From Beaufortia kweichowensis (taxonomy: Eukaryota; Chordata; Actinopteri; Cypriniformes; Gastromyzontidae): 64,000 nt of DNA. The DNA lies in the NCBI GenBank assembly GCA_019155185.1, contig CM032816.1, positions 11,172,292 through 11,236,291 on the forward strand, written 5' to 3'. Of this stretch, positions 36,001-49,950 are shown piece after piece. The position numbers and the translations under genes were made by a program. Positions within the stretch are counted from its first letter, which is position 1, and the number at the start of each line of letters is the position of its first letter. The notes under the pieces were generated by a model, which was not told the origin of the DNA, made no database searches, and worked only from the letters and a program-made list of their open reading frames with translations.

Positions 36001-38226
36001 CAGCAGATCATTTCATTAGATATTTCATTACATTAATAGAGTAATATCAAGCCTAAACAACAGAGAAATGTACCTGTGAGACTGAGAATGATTTCTCACA
36101 AGATCCAGAATTTCTTTAGTGTTTCCCACCTCTCCATCAGTGAAGACAAACAGCTGCAGAAAGAAAATATCTCACAAATGATCATTCTAAATATTATGTG
36201 ATTTTTGGTGTTTTGAGGTGATGTACCTGTCTGGGGTGTTCAGGGTAACAGGCTTGACTGTATATGTGTTGTAGCGGCTGTAAAATCTCTGTGCCGCCCA
36301 TGTTTGCTGACATTTCATTGACTCTTTTCAGAGCCTGTTCCATTGTTTTCTGATTGTACACAACACTCTGACTGCAATCACACACACAATAATCACCTCT
36401 TACACATAACTGAATATAACAAATATACAATATTTAGGTTTGAGTTACTAACGGGAAGAAGGACTCATAACCAGAGCCAAATCCATAGATATTGAAGTAA
36501 CAGCCCATGGGCAGACTCTTCAACAGTAAGACCAGAGTTTCCTAAAGACAGACAGATATGTACTGACATTTATATTTCCAAAAACATCAATTCTTGGAAA
36601 AATGAATTTTTATGTTAAACCATTGTACCTTTGCACTGTCTATACGGTTCTGTGACCCATGATGCATCGCACAGCCCATACTGCCAGATCTGTCAATCAC
36701 AAAAACAAACTCTCCTTTAGCTGCTAATGATGACATCACTTCCTTTGGGAATTCTGGGTACAAACTTATCATCACCACTGGATCACTCATCAGAGAATCT
36801 GAAATAGAGTCAGAGAAATGTCAGTTTGCTAAGTAAGATGTTTTTTGTCGGGCAATGTTTTTGGTAATTTCAAAGCAGAATCTCTGCTGAATAACATATT
36901 TTCACATGTCTATAGTTTCATGCTGCCCAACCCTAAAACAAACACTAGACAGTCAACATTCCTGTACATGAGGACTTAATCTTTAGGACTCAACTTTAAC
37001 ATACCACACTTACAAACTCAGAATGGGAATACAGAACCCATCAGTGTACTGCAGGTCCTACCTGGTTTTGCAGTGGTCTCTCCTGCCTCCACTATAGCAG
37101 TGGGCTGATGGGTATTCTGATAGTACAGAAACAACTCGATATCTTTATCAAACTTGTGACCAGAACTCAGATTCACCTACACACACGTAAACCAACAAAT
37201 ACATTATTACCGGCTTTCTATAATACTACCTCTGTAAAAGGACACACACACATTACCGTTGCCTGAGTGTGATCAGAGTTGAGGAACACGAGAGGATCCA
37301 GACTGCAGTTGGACTCTAGTTTGGAGATGGGGTTTGGAGAGCTCACATGAACACTCAGAGTCAGAGTGTACGGAACAGAGTCACATACTGAAGAAATCTC
37401 TGAAACTATTCCAGCATCTGAACCTGAAAACACCACAAATGGTGCATTATACAAACAATCTTTAAAGTCACTTATTATTGTAAAGCTGTTGAAGTACCTG
37501 CTGGTGTGTATCTGGGGTTGAGTACAGCAGGCAGACAGAAGCGCAGCGCGTGGTCGGCCTGCACGGAGAGCTCAGTGACATACGCGATGGTGATGACAGC
37601 GTTCTGACCCGGTGACAGACACCCAACGCTCAGTCTGAACACATCAGAACTCTCTTCACTCTCTTCCAACAGAAACGCCTGCTGACCAGAACTCACAGCA
37701 TCATCATACATATCCCTTGCCTGCAACACACAGAGAAAGAGAAAATAACAGGTAATGAATGCATATTAGTCATATCTTGTATTTTGAAAGATTTATTAAC
37801 TTTATCTGGACTCACAGTTTGTCTCTCCTGCACCTCTGCCACAATCTCCTTCTCTCCGATCTTGGCACTGAAGTGACAGACAGCAGCATCAGCAGGCAGA
37901 GGGAACACAAACATGGCCTCCAGGGGGCGCTCTTCCTCATTCACATACTGCAGAGTGGAGGTGACTGTGGCTACATGACCCTTCACGTGCACCTCTACTG
38001 TGATGCTCTTCAAAGGAACTAAAGACAACCAACACAAGAATTAAACAATCAAACCCCCTCTATCTGTCTGTCTGTATATGAAACATGTGTGTGTTTGTAT
38101 ACAGCTAAATATAAATATGTTCAATAAACAATGAAATAAATGTAAAGGCTTTAATTAAAGACAGTAAACAGATGAGTTTATACCTGGGAGCTTTTGTTCA
38201 GTAACAAGACCACAGCAGTTCATCAT
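33067..38226 (-). CDS. vwa5a: von Willebrand factor A domain-containing protein 5A-like
   Basis: Twenty-one coding exons in transcript order: 38226-38184, 38018-37816, 37720-37498, 37423-37257, 37176-37062, 36798-36629, 36541-36453, 36371-36227, 36153-36074, 35966-35852, 35766-35608, 35536-35433, 35345-35134, 35012-34977, 34750-34721, 34622-34590, 34152-34132, 33887-33795, 33613-33474, 33387-33264, 33146-33067. All phases join to 793 residues (human VWA5A 786). Order: VIT domain (PLKSITVEVHVKG, NEEERPLEAMFVFPLP), then a VWA domain with complete MIDAS (Asp286-x-Ser-x-Ser290 in DRSGS, MGGTEIL, FTDGEV), then a C-terminal region ending in a helical SLFQLV...ASWIRSQ segment. Human VWA5A (BCSC-1, LOH11CR2A) is a putative tumour suppressor of unclear molecular role. 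Four tiny exons form a variable linker. Teleosts have several vwa5a-like copies, so strict orthology is not settled. Confidence 0.88.
34132..35012 (-). other. vwa5a: Cluster of four symmetrical vwa5a microexons
   Basis: Consecutive exons of 36, 30, 33 and 21 bases (35012-34977, 34750-34721, 34622-34590, 34152-34132), each with acceptor and donor, each in phase 1 at both ends. Any combination can be skipped without changing frame. They encode short low-complexity linker pieces (for example SQPVFYQGSA, GYQFDSC) between the VWA-following core and the C-terminal region. Confidence 0.75.
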
Positions 38227-40069
38227 TCTGACGTCAGAAAATCCTGTTTTTAAAATATTGTTAAAATAACGTTGTATTACTTAATCTTAGTAAGATTTAT
38301 TTAAACTGTGATATGAACAGCGTAATTTATAAATATATATGTTATTTACTGAAGCTATGATATCAGCTCTTGTGAAAGTGAAAGTAAATCAACCACGAAC
38401 CTCAAGCAGATCAAAATTCTCCGTGATAAACACCAACAACAGGATTAAATGAATAAATCACAGCTGAGAGTTTCACGTGAAGGATTTAAATGATCATCTG
38501 TGTGAATGAAGGAGAAATGTTCAGATACGTCCCAGGGGAGAGTTTATCGTTGACGTCTCTTTCTCGTTAACAGACAGGGGAATTACGTATTGATGGGGCG
38601 GTGACTCAATTACAGTACAGTAAGAAATACAAATATAACTACTTTGTTAGAGGGTACAGAATAATACTTTTAGAATAATAAAATTAACGTATTAAAAGAA
38701 AAAATATATATATATGGTAAAATAAAACAAACAAAAAAATACTTTGTCAGCCTTTCTGCCCCCACCTGTTTTACCTGTTCTTCCTCACTATCATGTTGAT
38801 GACGCAACATTTTCTGCAACATTTCTTGTACAAGTTTGTTTATTTATTTTTTCGTATAAACTATGGTTATAAATACAAATTGGGTTGTTTAACAGTCGTT
38901 TCAACGTTATTAAGAAAGCTCATAACTTCCACTGTCAACAACTTGCAAACATCACAACCGGAAGTGGAAACTGGCAAGAACTGCGGTGTTGTCATGTGGG
39001 CTTTTGAACACATTTTAGTGTCAAATCTCGTTACCAACTCACCCAAATTCGCAGTCAGTGTGCAGTTATGTATTTTGTTGCTAATGACGCTGGTCTTGTA
39101 CAACGATGTGTGGTCTATGCCGAAACCGCAACACAAATCACATAATTGCACTTTTAAATATATTTTTTTGTTTTACGTGCACAAAGTTTATTTGAAACTC
39201 AAAAAACACGGAAACGATTAGTCTAATTTCATTTTGTAATTTATGTTGAAGGTTTTCCGCCATCGTATCAGTGCGCACGCGTCAAGATCACGTGACTCCG
39301 ATTTTGCCTTTGCATACTATTTACAGTCACATACTACTTTTAAATAGTATGCACTACGCTTGAATTTCATTTAGGTCAAATGTGCGCGAAGTACATAATG
39401 TGGAACTCATGTGCTTGATAAAGCATGAATTACGCGATATTACTTTAGCACAATCGTCTCAAGGAGCACTTAATCAAAAGAATCCTTTATAAAGTCATCA
39501 TTATGTCTTGGTCCTTTGAGGATCATTTCTTTACATACTTGTATGAGTAAGCACAATATCCTGTTTCTTTTGTGCCAAATCCTTGTTCAAACGAACACAC
39601 CTCTATGGTAAGCAACATGTCACGAGACTCGCTCGCGCACGGTGGGAAGCACGCAGAGCAAATCCTACTATGACGAAGGCTTATCTTATGAATATTAACG
39701 AGGCCATTGAAACTGTTTGTTTTTTAGGATTACTGTTTGATATTTATAATAGTTGTATAATAAAAGTAATTTAGTTCTTTATATTTTATCTGCCTTTGGT
39801 CAGGTAAGGGATCAAAAGGCAATATATATATTTTTTGTTTACTGAGCACAACGTTTCAGCTCATGAATAATAATACAAGCATTCGCCATAGTAGGATTTA
39901 CTACTTTCACAAGCAGTCACAGGTGTACGAGGAACTTCCCGCAGAAGTTCCTATCGGGATTTCCGACGTGTAACAGGTGTCATGGCCAAAATGTTATCAC
40001 CATGATTTTTATTTTCGCCATGAGAAGTTGCCAAACATGAAGTCTGTGTGAAGTGACGGAAGTGTTTCC
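38227..40069. other. Divergent spacer between vwa5a and myo5c
   Basis: It holds the 5' regions of both divergently transcribed genes. A palindromic TGACGTCA (38229-38236) lies three bases upstream of the vwa5a ATG, in the same exon as the start. An ETS-like CGGAAGT sits about 12 bases before the myo5c ATG. A plus-strand 142-codon frame at 38793-39221 is the longest here but shows no family similarity, biased composition and no splice partner. No other gene seen. Confidence 0.5.
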
Positions 40070-43000
40070 ATGGCTTTGTCGGAGTTATACACAAAGGTAT
40101 GCGCGAAAAGGAACCTGCTTACATTTTGTTTCTTAGTATTACATTTCAGTTTATCCTTTATACATTACGGAAAATAATAATGTTGACCTATTACCGATAG
40201 TTGCTGCAAACTTAGTAAGTCTGTTATAGGCGTGACATATGGAACAGTTGCACTGAAAGTTTTGATATTATTTACTAAAACTTAAACATACAGTCTCATG
40301 TGTAAGCTCAATGTTAATGTGAGTTTTATACTGCAGTATAATAGGGTGTGGATCCCTGACACGGATCATGTGTGGAAATCTGCGGAGATTCTCAAAGACT
40401 TTCAGTCTGAAGAGAAAGAGCTTGAATTACTGCTGGAGGATGGAACGGTATGACGTCATATACTGTAATGCTTTTAATGATTTTACACAAGAATGATCTC
40501 AAAATCTCAAACTTGGTCATTACTGTACATTACTGTGCATACACAGAAGCATTATAAAAGTGCTGTCACATAAACTGTATTATATTATTGAAATAAAATA
40601 TAGGAAACACGTACTGTCTTTGCTGGAGTCTTATTGGCTGCTTTTCATTAGTTATTTGGTTCAAGCAATGCATTTAAAAATATTTTTATACATATAATTT
40701 TAGTTTTCTAATTAAAAATATGTTGACACAAGTCTACAAAAGTCATTTATGCTTGACTTTATCTTGCAGGAGTTGCATTATCCTCTGGAAGCAGGTGACA
40801 AGTTGCCACCCCTCCGTAACCCAGACATCCTGGTGGGGGAGAATGATCTCACGGCTCTCAGCTATCTTCATGAACCGGCAGTGCTACACAACCTCAAAAT
40901 CCGATTTGTTGAGTCCAAAATCATCTACACGTATTGTGGTAGGTATTGCTACCAACACTTTACAATGACTCTGTGAACTCTATATATTCATCATTTTTAT
41001 TAAACATCTAGGAATTATCCTGGTGGCAGTCAATCCGTACAAACAGCTCCCCATCTATGGAGATGCGGTCATTCATGCGTATGCCGGCCAAAACATGGGT
41101 GACTTGGATCCTCATATATTTGCAGTGGCAGAAGAGGCTTACAAACAAATGGCTAGGTGAAGTCCTGTGCTAACAGTCCCAACACACTGCTTGTGGTTTA
41201 CAAAATATATTTATATGATGTAAGATTGTTATTTCTTCTGTAGGAATAACAAGAATCAGTCCATCATTGTAAGTGGCGAGTCAGGGGCTGGAAAGACCGT
41301 GTCTGCTCGGTATGCAATGAGATATTTTGCTACGGTGAGCAAATCCAGCAGCAATACTCGAGTAGAGGACAAAGTTTTGGCGTCCAACCCGATCACTGAG
41401 GTAAAGCTACCTGTGTTGTTATCTAACCCCTGTGACATTTCCTCATCTGATACACATCATCATATAAATGCTTACCTTATGTTTACCTTTTCTCCTGTGT
41501 TCACAGGCAATTGGCAATGCAAAAACTACCAGAAATGATAACAGCAGTCGATTTGGCAAGTACACTGAGATCAGCTTTGACAAAAGATACCAAATCATTG
41601 GTGCTAACATGAGGACATACCTGCTGGAAAAGTCAAGAGTCGTCTTTCAGGTGACAGAAGCATACGTTGCTGACGTTACTCTCCTAGTATAATTAGATTT
41701 TCTTTCTTGCATGCAACACAAAAAAGTATGAAACAAACACTCAAATTCTTTTTTCTCTACACAGTCAGAGAACGAGAGGAATTATCACATCTTCTATCAA
41801 ATGTGCGCCTGTGCCGATCAAGCAGAGTTCAAAAGCTTAAGACTGTGTAAGTGTTTCTTTGCATCACAATTCTTGGTCTCAAAATGTAAAATATTTTTTT
41901 TTTAGTTTTTTATGATTAAACAACTTGACTCAACTAAATACAATTGTTGTGTGTTTATTAGTGAGTGCTGAGGAGTTTAACTACACTTGTATGGGTGGTG
42001 AGACAGAGATTGATGGTGTGAACGACCGAGCTGATATGGCAGAAACACGCAAAACCTTCAACCTGCTGGGTAGCTAGAATGAGATATTTATAAAAACATC
42101 AAAGATGTGATTTATCACCAAATCATGAGCATCAGTCTGTGAACAGCCACTGATGTCAACTGTTTCCCTTTAGGTCTTAATGAGAGTTTTCAGATGGATG
42201 TCTTTAAAGTTCTTGCTGGAATTCTGCATATGGGAAACATAGTCGTCAAAGCTCAAAACTCTGAAAAATCATTCATCGATGTAGGTAACACTTATTTGGA
42301 TTTGTGTCAAACGAGACAAATTTAAAATTCTTAAATTGATCTTTTCCAGTCCAGTGACTCTCACCTGGCTGCATTCTGTGATCTGATGGGCGTCAACATT
42401 GAAAACACGTGTCGCTGGTTATGTCATCGGCGGCTCGTGTTATCAGCAGAGACTGTGGTCAAACCGCAGCCCAAGGAAAGGGCCGTCAATGCCCGTGATG
42501 CCCTGGCGAAACACATTTACGCTCACCTTTTTGACTGGATCATCCACAAAATCAACAAGGCACTGAAGGTCCCTGGAAAACAACATTCATTTATTGGGGT
42601 GTTGGATATTTATGGGTATGTTAGAGTATGTTAGTTAAGATGCTTTTATATTTACATGTAGATGTGACACGAACATCTAACGTAATCTACTTCCTCTAGA
42701 TTTGAGACATTTGACGTTAACAGTTTCGAGCAGTTCTGCATTAACTACGCCAACGAGAAGCTGCAACAGCAGTTTAACTTGGTAGGTTCATCATTTTTGG
42801 TTTCCATCCATATTTTTGGAAAACTTGAAGAAATATTATTTGGATTATTTGGTCGTCCCGTTAGCACGTGTTCAAACTGGAGCAAGAGGAATACATGAAG
42901 GAGGACATTCCCTGGACGCTGATCGATTTCTATGACAATCAGCCCGTCATTGATCTCATTGAGGCGAAGATGGGAATTCTGGATCTTTTGGATGAGGAGT

Positions 43001-46000
43001 GCTTGGTGAGAAAATCATTTTGGTCAAGACTGAGATTTCTGCTATTTGATATCATTGGTCATGTTTCTTTCTATTTGGTTTGTTCAATACAAAAGAGCTG
43101 CTTTTCTGTGTTGATTTGCTTACAGTTTCCTCAAGGAACCGATAAGAATTGGCTGCAAAAACTGTACAATTTTCTAGGCTCAAAAGCACTGTTTGAGAAA
43201 CCACGTCTGTCGAATGATTCGTTTGTCATCCAGCATTTTGCCGACAAGGTGAGACCCGATTATCTCTGTCTCATCTGTATCCTCTGTGTAAAATATGATG
43301 CTGATTGTGTCTTTTTAAGGTGGAATACCAGTGTAAAGGCTTTTTGGAGAAGAACAGAGACACTCTTTATGAAGAGCTGGTCAACATCATGCGCAACAGT
43401 CAGGTAACGACTTCATCAGTTAACCTCGAACCGATATCTTCCTTTAGTCTCAATGATGGTTAAAAATCGTAATACGATTTCTAATTCTGTGGTATTAGTT
43501 TGCTCTCATAGCTGAATTCTTTCAAGAGGAAGAATCTAATTCTGGCCACAAAAACATCAAAGTGACACCGGCACAACCCAGAGCCAAAGGTTCAAACAAA
43601 CAGCTGAGATCCACCGTAGGAGACAAGGTACACGATCATATCCTTCCAACTATTTAAAGGAACAGTCACCTGATTTCTAAGTCTACGTAACAGTTCACTT
43701 AATTCACTGTGTGATTATAGTTTCGCAGTTCTCTGTACCTGTTAATGGAGACGCTGAACGCAACCACACCACATTATGTGCGCTGCATTAAACCAAATGA
43801 AGAGAAGCTGCCATTTGAGTAAGTCATCATTACTTGTTCATCATATCATATGTACATCAACTTACACATTTGCATATGTGTTTGCTCAGATACGATTCAA
43901 AGCGTGTGGTACAGCAGCTGAGGGCCTGTGGAGTTTTGGAGACCATTCGCATCAGCGCCCAAAGTTACCCATCCAGGTGATTTTATTTACTGCTTTTTAT
44001 TGAACACGGACCCAAAAGTTTGAATGTGAAAGATTGACTCTAATCTGTCATTACAGATGGACGTACATTGAGTTTTACAGCCGTTACAGTATTTTAATGA
44101 GTCAGCCGGAGCTGAAGTCGGAAGACAAGAAGCAGACGTGCAGAATGGTTCTGCAAAGACTCATTCCTGTAAGACAACCTCCATTCTGGAAAAAACTGAT
44201 AATGTGTAGAAGAAACGTTTACATGCTGTGAAGCGTAATTTCTGGTCTCCCATCATTACAGGATTCCAACCAGTACAAGTTCGGTCGGACCAAAATCTTC
44301 TTCCGGGCGGGACAGGTGGCGTACCTGGAGAAGCTGCGTTTGGATTATCTTCGTACGGCATGCGTGACCATCCAGAAACACGTGAGGGGCTGGAGGCAAA
44401 GACGCAGGTTCCTGCAGATGAGAGAGGCAGCTGTCACCATCCAACAGTACATCCGTGGCAAGAAAAAGATCAGGTGAGTGTTTCTTTACCATGCAAACAA
44501 AACAATGCCGAGCTTTTGTGAAACTCGTTTTCTTGCTTTTCCCAACGCAGATGCACGGTGACGGCTTTGGCGCTAAAGCAGGGCTGGGCCGCCATGGTGA
44601 TTCAAAGACACTGCCGCGGGTATCTGGTACGGAAAGTTTACCACCTCGTCCGGATCGCTACAATCACCATACAGGCCTTCACCAGAGGATGGAAGGCTCG
44701 CAAGCACTACAGAAAGGCAAACTTAAGAGCTCAGACACCTTTTCTGGTTACGCTGCTGAAAGTCCATGCAGATGCTTCATAGTTTGTGTGCTTGTTTTTT
44801 ACAGATGGTGGCAGAACACAAAGCTTTGGTTCTGCAGAAATACGCTCGGGCTTGGCTGGTCCGCCGGAGGTTTCAGACCATGCGCAGGCTGGTCATCAAC
44901 GTTCAGCTGTCGTATAGAGTTCAACAGCTGCGCAAGAAAGTGGAGGAGCAGGTACAAACCTAGAGGAAAGTTGGATTTCCAGGGAATATGCGTTATATAT
45001 ATAATATTTGGATAAAAGAGGTCTGCCACATGCGTCTTCTGCTTTGGTTTAAATATGACCTCTCTCTCTTCCTCCTAGAATAAAGAGAATCTTAGCCTCA
45101 TGGAAAGAATCACGAGTTTGTCTAATGCACGGGTTCAAGGAATAGAAAAGGCTCAGGCGTTGGAGGTGGAGCTTAGCAAACTGACCAATGAGAGGACAGC
45201 TTTAGAGAAGAAGGACAGAAAAAACACAGAAGAGGCCAATCAGGTGAGGAATTTCCTGAATGCCTTTAAGGATTCAGACATTCTGTTATTATACAAAATT
45301 ATACTGAGATGCTCATGAAAAGGCTGAGCCTGGTTATGAATGTCATGATGATGGTGTTTCATTTGCTCTTTTCACGAAGGCAATCGCTCTGCTTGAGAAT
45401 GAAAAAGAAAAACTTATGCAGGTGAATAAAGCTTTGGAGCAGAGACTGAAAGACATGACCCAGCAGATGAGAGGTGAATCAAAGTGATGTGATTTAAAAA
45501 GAGTAAAAGTAAGGATTAATCATTCATTGTGATGTGTTTTTTGTGTTTAGATAACTTTGAGGACATGAAGACAAAACTGGTAGAAGATTTGGAAAGGGAA
45601 GAGAGACTTAGAAAGTAAGAGAAGTTGCTGTTAAATTGTGGTCCCATCATTCTTGGATGTCTTAACAAACTCTTGTTTTAACTGGATTTGTCTTGCGTCA
45701 GGGTGGCGGAGCATAACAGTAACCTCCAGAAAGAAGATTCAGAGAAAGAGATTGAAGCTTTGAAAGAGGAGAACCGCAGACTGAGAGAGGAGCGAGTCCG
45801 ACTGCAGGCGCAGCTGCAAGACGATCAACACGTCAATGAAGAAATACAAGAACAACTGCAGCAGCTCACCAAACACGTCAAGGTAAATCACACATGCACC
45901 TCTTAAATTTTATACTTACAGAAGAATAAAATATGAACACTGTGGTCATTTAATGGGACTCTAAATGTACAGAATCTCTTTATGTCGGTTACACAGAAAA

Positions 46001-49000
46001 TGTTTCTTATATTTGTATAAAAGGTTATACCTGATTTACGGAAAGAAATCAACAGTCTGCAGATGCAGAGAGATGATGCAGAAAAAACCATCAGAGCTCA
46101 AAGTCAACAAGCACGAGGTACGACTCGTTGTCATTGCATCATGTTGTGTTATGTTACATGTAACATTGTATGTTATGTGTTACATTATGTCAAATTCGAT
46201 GTAATGTTACACATTTTGTGTCCTCAGCTAAGATAAGTGTCATTACGAGGCAGCTGCTGGGTGAAGCTACAGATGAAGAGTTTATCCACAGGTGCTTTAA
46301 ATATACTGTAATTATTGATGTTGATTGTTTTATGACATGTATTGCATCAGCTTGATTCGTATTGCTGGTCTCTTTAACTCCAGGATGCACGAAGAAGTCT
46401 CAGATAATGATGATGGAGTTGATCTTCTGGCCGCTTTTGACAAAATAGAGAAAGCTGCTAGGTATGAAGATTTTAATGATGGAATTCATTGTGTTTGTGT
46501 ATTGTATGTGGGACTTGTATATTTTTCTCTTAGAGTGATGGAGAACCAGCTGCGGGAACAGAAGGAAGCTCATGAGAGTCGGCTGGAAACGCTGATGTTT
46601 AAAAACGAGCACTTAAATAAGGAGAACGAGCAACTTCAAGGTCTCTTTCAGGAGAAGAGCGACGTCAATCACAGCATCGCACAGGAGGTGGCCCGTCTCA
46701 CTGCTGAGAACATGGTGGGGTTCAAGTCTGGATGAAATCTTTGCAGACGTTCAGGGATGGTCCGTAGAAATAGTTGCTTTGGTTTGTGTCTTCAGGTGAT
46801 TCCAGAACTGAAGCAGCAGGTGTCTGAAATGACCCGTCACAAACACGAGCTGGAGACTCAGATGCAACATCAGAGTAGTGAGATGACTGGTGAGATGTGC
46901 ACCGGTGCACTTATTTGTGCATTTAATTAGCAATTGGGAATTTTGCAAATCAATTTTAATATGATTCCAAAGCAGTTCTCAACCACAATTTGGTTTTCAG
47001 CATCAGCGCAGAGGAGCAAATGTTTAGGCTGGTTGCCAGATTGTGTATAAATATAACAAAAACCAGTGACAGATTGTGACTTCCTTTTTTAACTCTTAAT
47101 CTTATGTGGCAGACAAAATGAAAGAGTTATCCGAGAATCTTCATCAGACAGTTGAAGAAGAGCGATCACAGAGAAGGTGAGATGTTTTCATTGTGCATTA
47201 GCGCTACAGACCCTGTAGGGCAGAAGAAGAAGACTGAAGGATGCTGAAGAGTGTGTGTTTGTGTATATTCATCTTTTCGCAGGCATCTGGAGGAGAGGAT
47301 TCTCGAGATGGAAAGAAGTAAAGATGAGATGGAAAGGCAGATAACTGATCTTCAGGAGGAGAATCAACAGCTACAGAAAGTTCAGCAGTCAGAAAGTGAA
47401 GCCAAAACCAGACTCAGACAGGAAACGTCACGTCTCACAGCTGAGAACATGGTGTGTGTTTGCATATTTATTTATATATACTGTAAATAAATCTCTTGAT
47501 CTTATTTTCTTCTGTTTCAGGACTTTGAGGAGCAGTTAGACATGAAGGACAGACTGATAAAAAGACTCCAAGATCAAATTAAAGCTGTTCACACAACTGA
47601 GACAGGTAATACACTTTCTCCCTTTTGGCCAATCAGATCTCATCCTAAATGTTTAATCTTTTCAAACAGCCAATCAGAGAGCAGCACCTGCAGTGCCTAA
47701 AGAATACCTGGGGATGTTGGAGTACAAGAAGGAGGATGAAGGCAGGCTGGTCCAGATACTCATACTGGGTAACCGTATACTAAGTATAATATGCACCTAA
47801 TAATAAAAATGTCTGGCATTATCTTTCATCCAAACCCATACGCTGTTTTACATTTTTTTCTGTGAAGCACCATGATTTGACATACAAAAATCAACCACTT
47901 TATAGCAACCACAACTGAAAGGACATAAAAAACATGGACCATAACCAGGTCACAATAACAATAACCAGGTCACAATAACAATAACCAGGTCACAATAACA
48001 ATAACCAGGTCACAATAACAATAACCAGGTCACAATAACAATAACCAGGTCACAATAACAATAACCAGGTCACAATAACAATAACCAGGTCCGTAATGAC
48101 AATATTGTAATTGCTGGCTATATTACTCAATAAATAAAATGTGGTGGTGTATCATCTCCAGATCTGAGACCTCGTGGTGTTGGTGTTCATTTGATCCCTG
48201 GTCTGGCTGCTCATCTTCTTTTTATGTGCGTGAGACACGCTGACTATCTGAATGATGGAAACAAACTCAAATCCCTCATGCACGGCATCATCACTTCTAT
48301 TAAAGAGGTGATCACGGTAAGACTGTGAACTAAAGGCTGTTTAAAACTTGGCTGTAAATTTGTGAAAACTACTGTAAATCAATTAAAGATGTTTCATTGT
48401 TATTGATGATTTAGGAGCATCAAGAGGATTTTAAGATTCTGTCCTTCTGGCTGTCAAACACGTATCACTTTCTGAACTGCCTCAAACAGTACAGTGGGGA
48501 AGAGGTGATGACATCCTTCACTTCTTGTGGCTCTTGATTCTCTTCCTTTACCAGTATTATATAAGTTATCTGTGTGTTTACCAGCTATCTATATGCACGC
48601 TTTGGGTGCATTTGGTTTTCTTTCATTCAAATATAACCGTTATAAACACTCCAATGAAGATTTCTTGTCTTATGTCAACAGGAGTTCATGAAAAACAACA
48701 CACCGCGTCAGAATAAAAACTGCCTGAAAAACTTTGACCTGTCCGAGCACAGACAGATTCTCAGTGACCTCGCCATCAACATCTACCACCAGTTCATTAG
48801 CGTGATGGAGGACACAATCTTCCCCATGATTAGTATGGAAATAAATGTTTTTCAGAGAGTCTATTACACAAAAACAAGAGAAAGTATTTGTGATCATCAC
48901 CTCTTTCTCCAGTCCCTGGCATGCTGGAGCACGAGAGTATTCAAGGTATCTCCAGCATGAAGCCCACAGGCTTCCGCAAGCGCTCCAGCAGCATGTATGA

Positions 49001-49950
49001 GGACGGTGATGACAGCGCACGTGGCGAACCCTACAGTGTGACATCTATTCTGCAGCAGCTGAGCGCGTTTCACACCTGCATGGATCAGCAGGGCATGCAG
49101 CCGCAGCTGCAGGGTCAGGTCATCAGACAGCTCTTCTTCCTGATTGGATCCACTTCGATCAACAGCATCCTGCTCCGGAAAGATCTGTGCTCGTGCCGTA
49201 AGGGCATGCAGATTAGGTGCCGGCCTGTGCTTTTGTCTTATGCGGTGTGTGGTGGCTTTAAAGTCATTGCTAGTTGATTCAAGTTCATTCACTATGTGTC
49301 TGTCTTGCCACGTCTCAGGTGTAACATCAGTTATTTGGAGGAGTGGCTGCGAGAGAAAGGTCTGCAGGGCAGCTGCGCTATGGAAACACTGGGCTCGTTG
49401 TCTCAGGTGGCATGGCTTCTTCAGGTCAACAAAACCACAGATGAAGATGCGGCCGAGATCAAGCAAAGATGCACTGAGCTTTCATCTGTGCAGGTGCAGA
49501 CTGAATGGTTGCATATTTAGCATTGAATAGATCCCAACATACAACATACAATTGTCAGAATGTTTTCAATTTGCTTGTTTTTTCTTTTGGTAGATTGTAA
49601 AAATCCTAAACTCATACACGCCCATTGATGATTTCGAAAAGCGTGTTGCTCCATCTTTTGTCCGCAAGGTGCAGGTAAGGGTTGATTTATCTTTAAGCAG
49701 TTTGTAGCTTTATTGGTGAATTAAGAGATCTGTCGTTCCACATTTGTCATTGTGTTAGAAGAACCCTAGACCTTTTTCTTTGTTTCCATGGTTACAGACT
49801 TTGCTTCAGGAGCGTGAGGGGTCGTCTCAGCTGATGATGGACGCACAGTATCGTTTTCAGGTCACGTTTCCCTTCTGCTCCTCCCCACAAGCCCTGGAAC
49901 TCCTTCAGGTGCCCAGCAGCCTCCATTTAGACTTTGTCACTCGCATTTGA
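40070..49950 (+). CDS. myo5c: Unconventional myosin-Vc, organelle transport motor
   Basis: Forty-one coding exons join in phase to 1745 residues (human MYO5C 1742). Exon starts include 40070, 40337, 40770, 41012, 41244, 41507, 41765, 41962, 42174, 42350, 42700, 42865, 43126, 43320, 43499, 43721, 43890, 44057, 44262, 44551, 44805, 45079, 45380, 45551, 45702, 46024, 46228, 46384, 46534, 46796, 47113, 47283, 47521, 47670, 48162, 48415, 48682, 48913, 49319, 49594, 49798. The motor has P-loop GESGAGKT (162-169), switch I NDNSSRFGK and switch II DIYGFE (436-441). Six IQ motifs (about 755-895) bind calmodulin-type light chains, then interrupted coiled coil to about 1340 and a dilute-type cargo tail ending SLHLDFVTRI. 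It moves secretory granules and Rab-marked membranes in epithelial and gland cells. No frame breaks. AATAAA at 49984. gnb5 follows in the same orientation, as in human 15q21. Confidence 0.96.
44717..44804 (+). other. myo5c: GC-AG intron of myo5c with competing GT donor
   Basis: Family alignment joins KHYRK directly to MVAEHKAL, which needs the donor AAG|GCAAAC at 44717 and acceptor TTTACAG. A GT donor 30 bases downstream (CTG|GTTACG at 44747) is in the same phase with an open frame and would insert ten residues beginning ANLRAQ between IQ motifs 4 and 5. Confidence 0.65.
47941..48092 (+). repeat. 20-base minisatellite in myo5c intron 34
   Basis: Seven and a half perfect copies of a 20-base unit (ATAACCAGGTCACAATAACA), ending where GGTCCGTAATG departs from the unit. 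The identity of the copies suggests recent expansion. Confidence 0.95.

Noticed and set aside
38793..39221. 142-codon plus-strand frame between vwa5a and myo5c
   Set aside because: No family similarity, hydrophobic AT-driven composition, no splice partner; long frames of this kind are expected by chance in AT-rich DNA.
48897..49530. 189-codon minus-strand and 128-codon plus-strand frames
   Set aside because: Shadows of the myo5c tail exons at 48913-49216 and 49319-49493.
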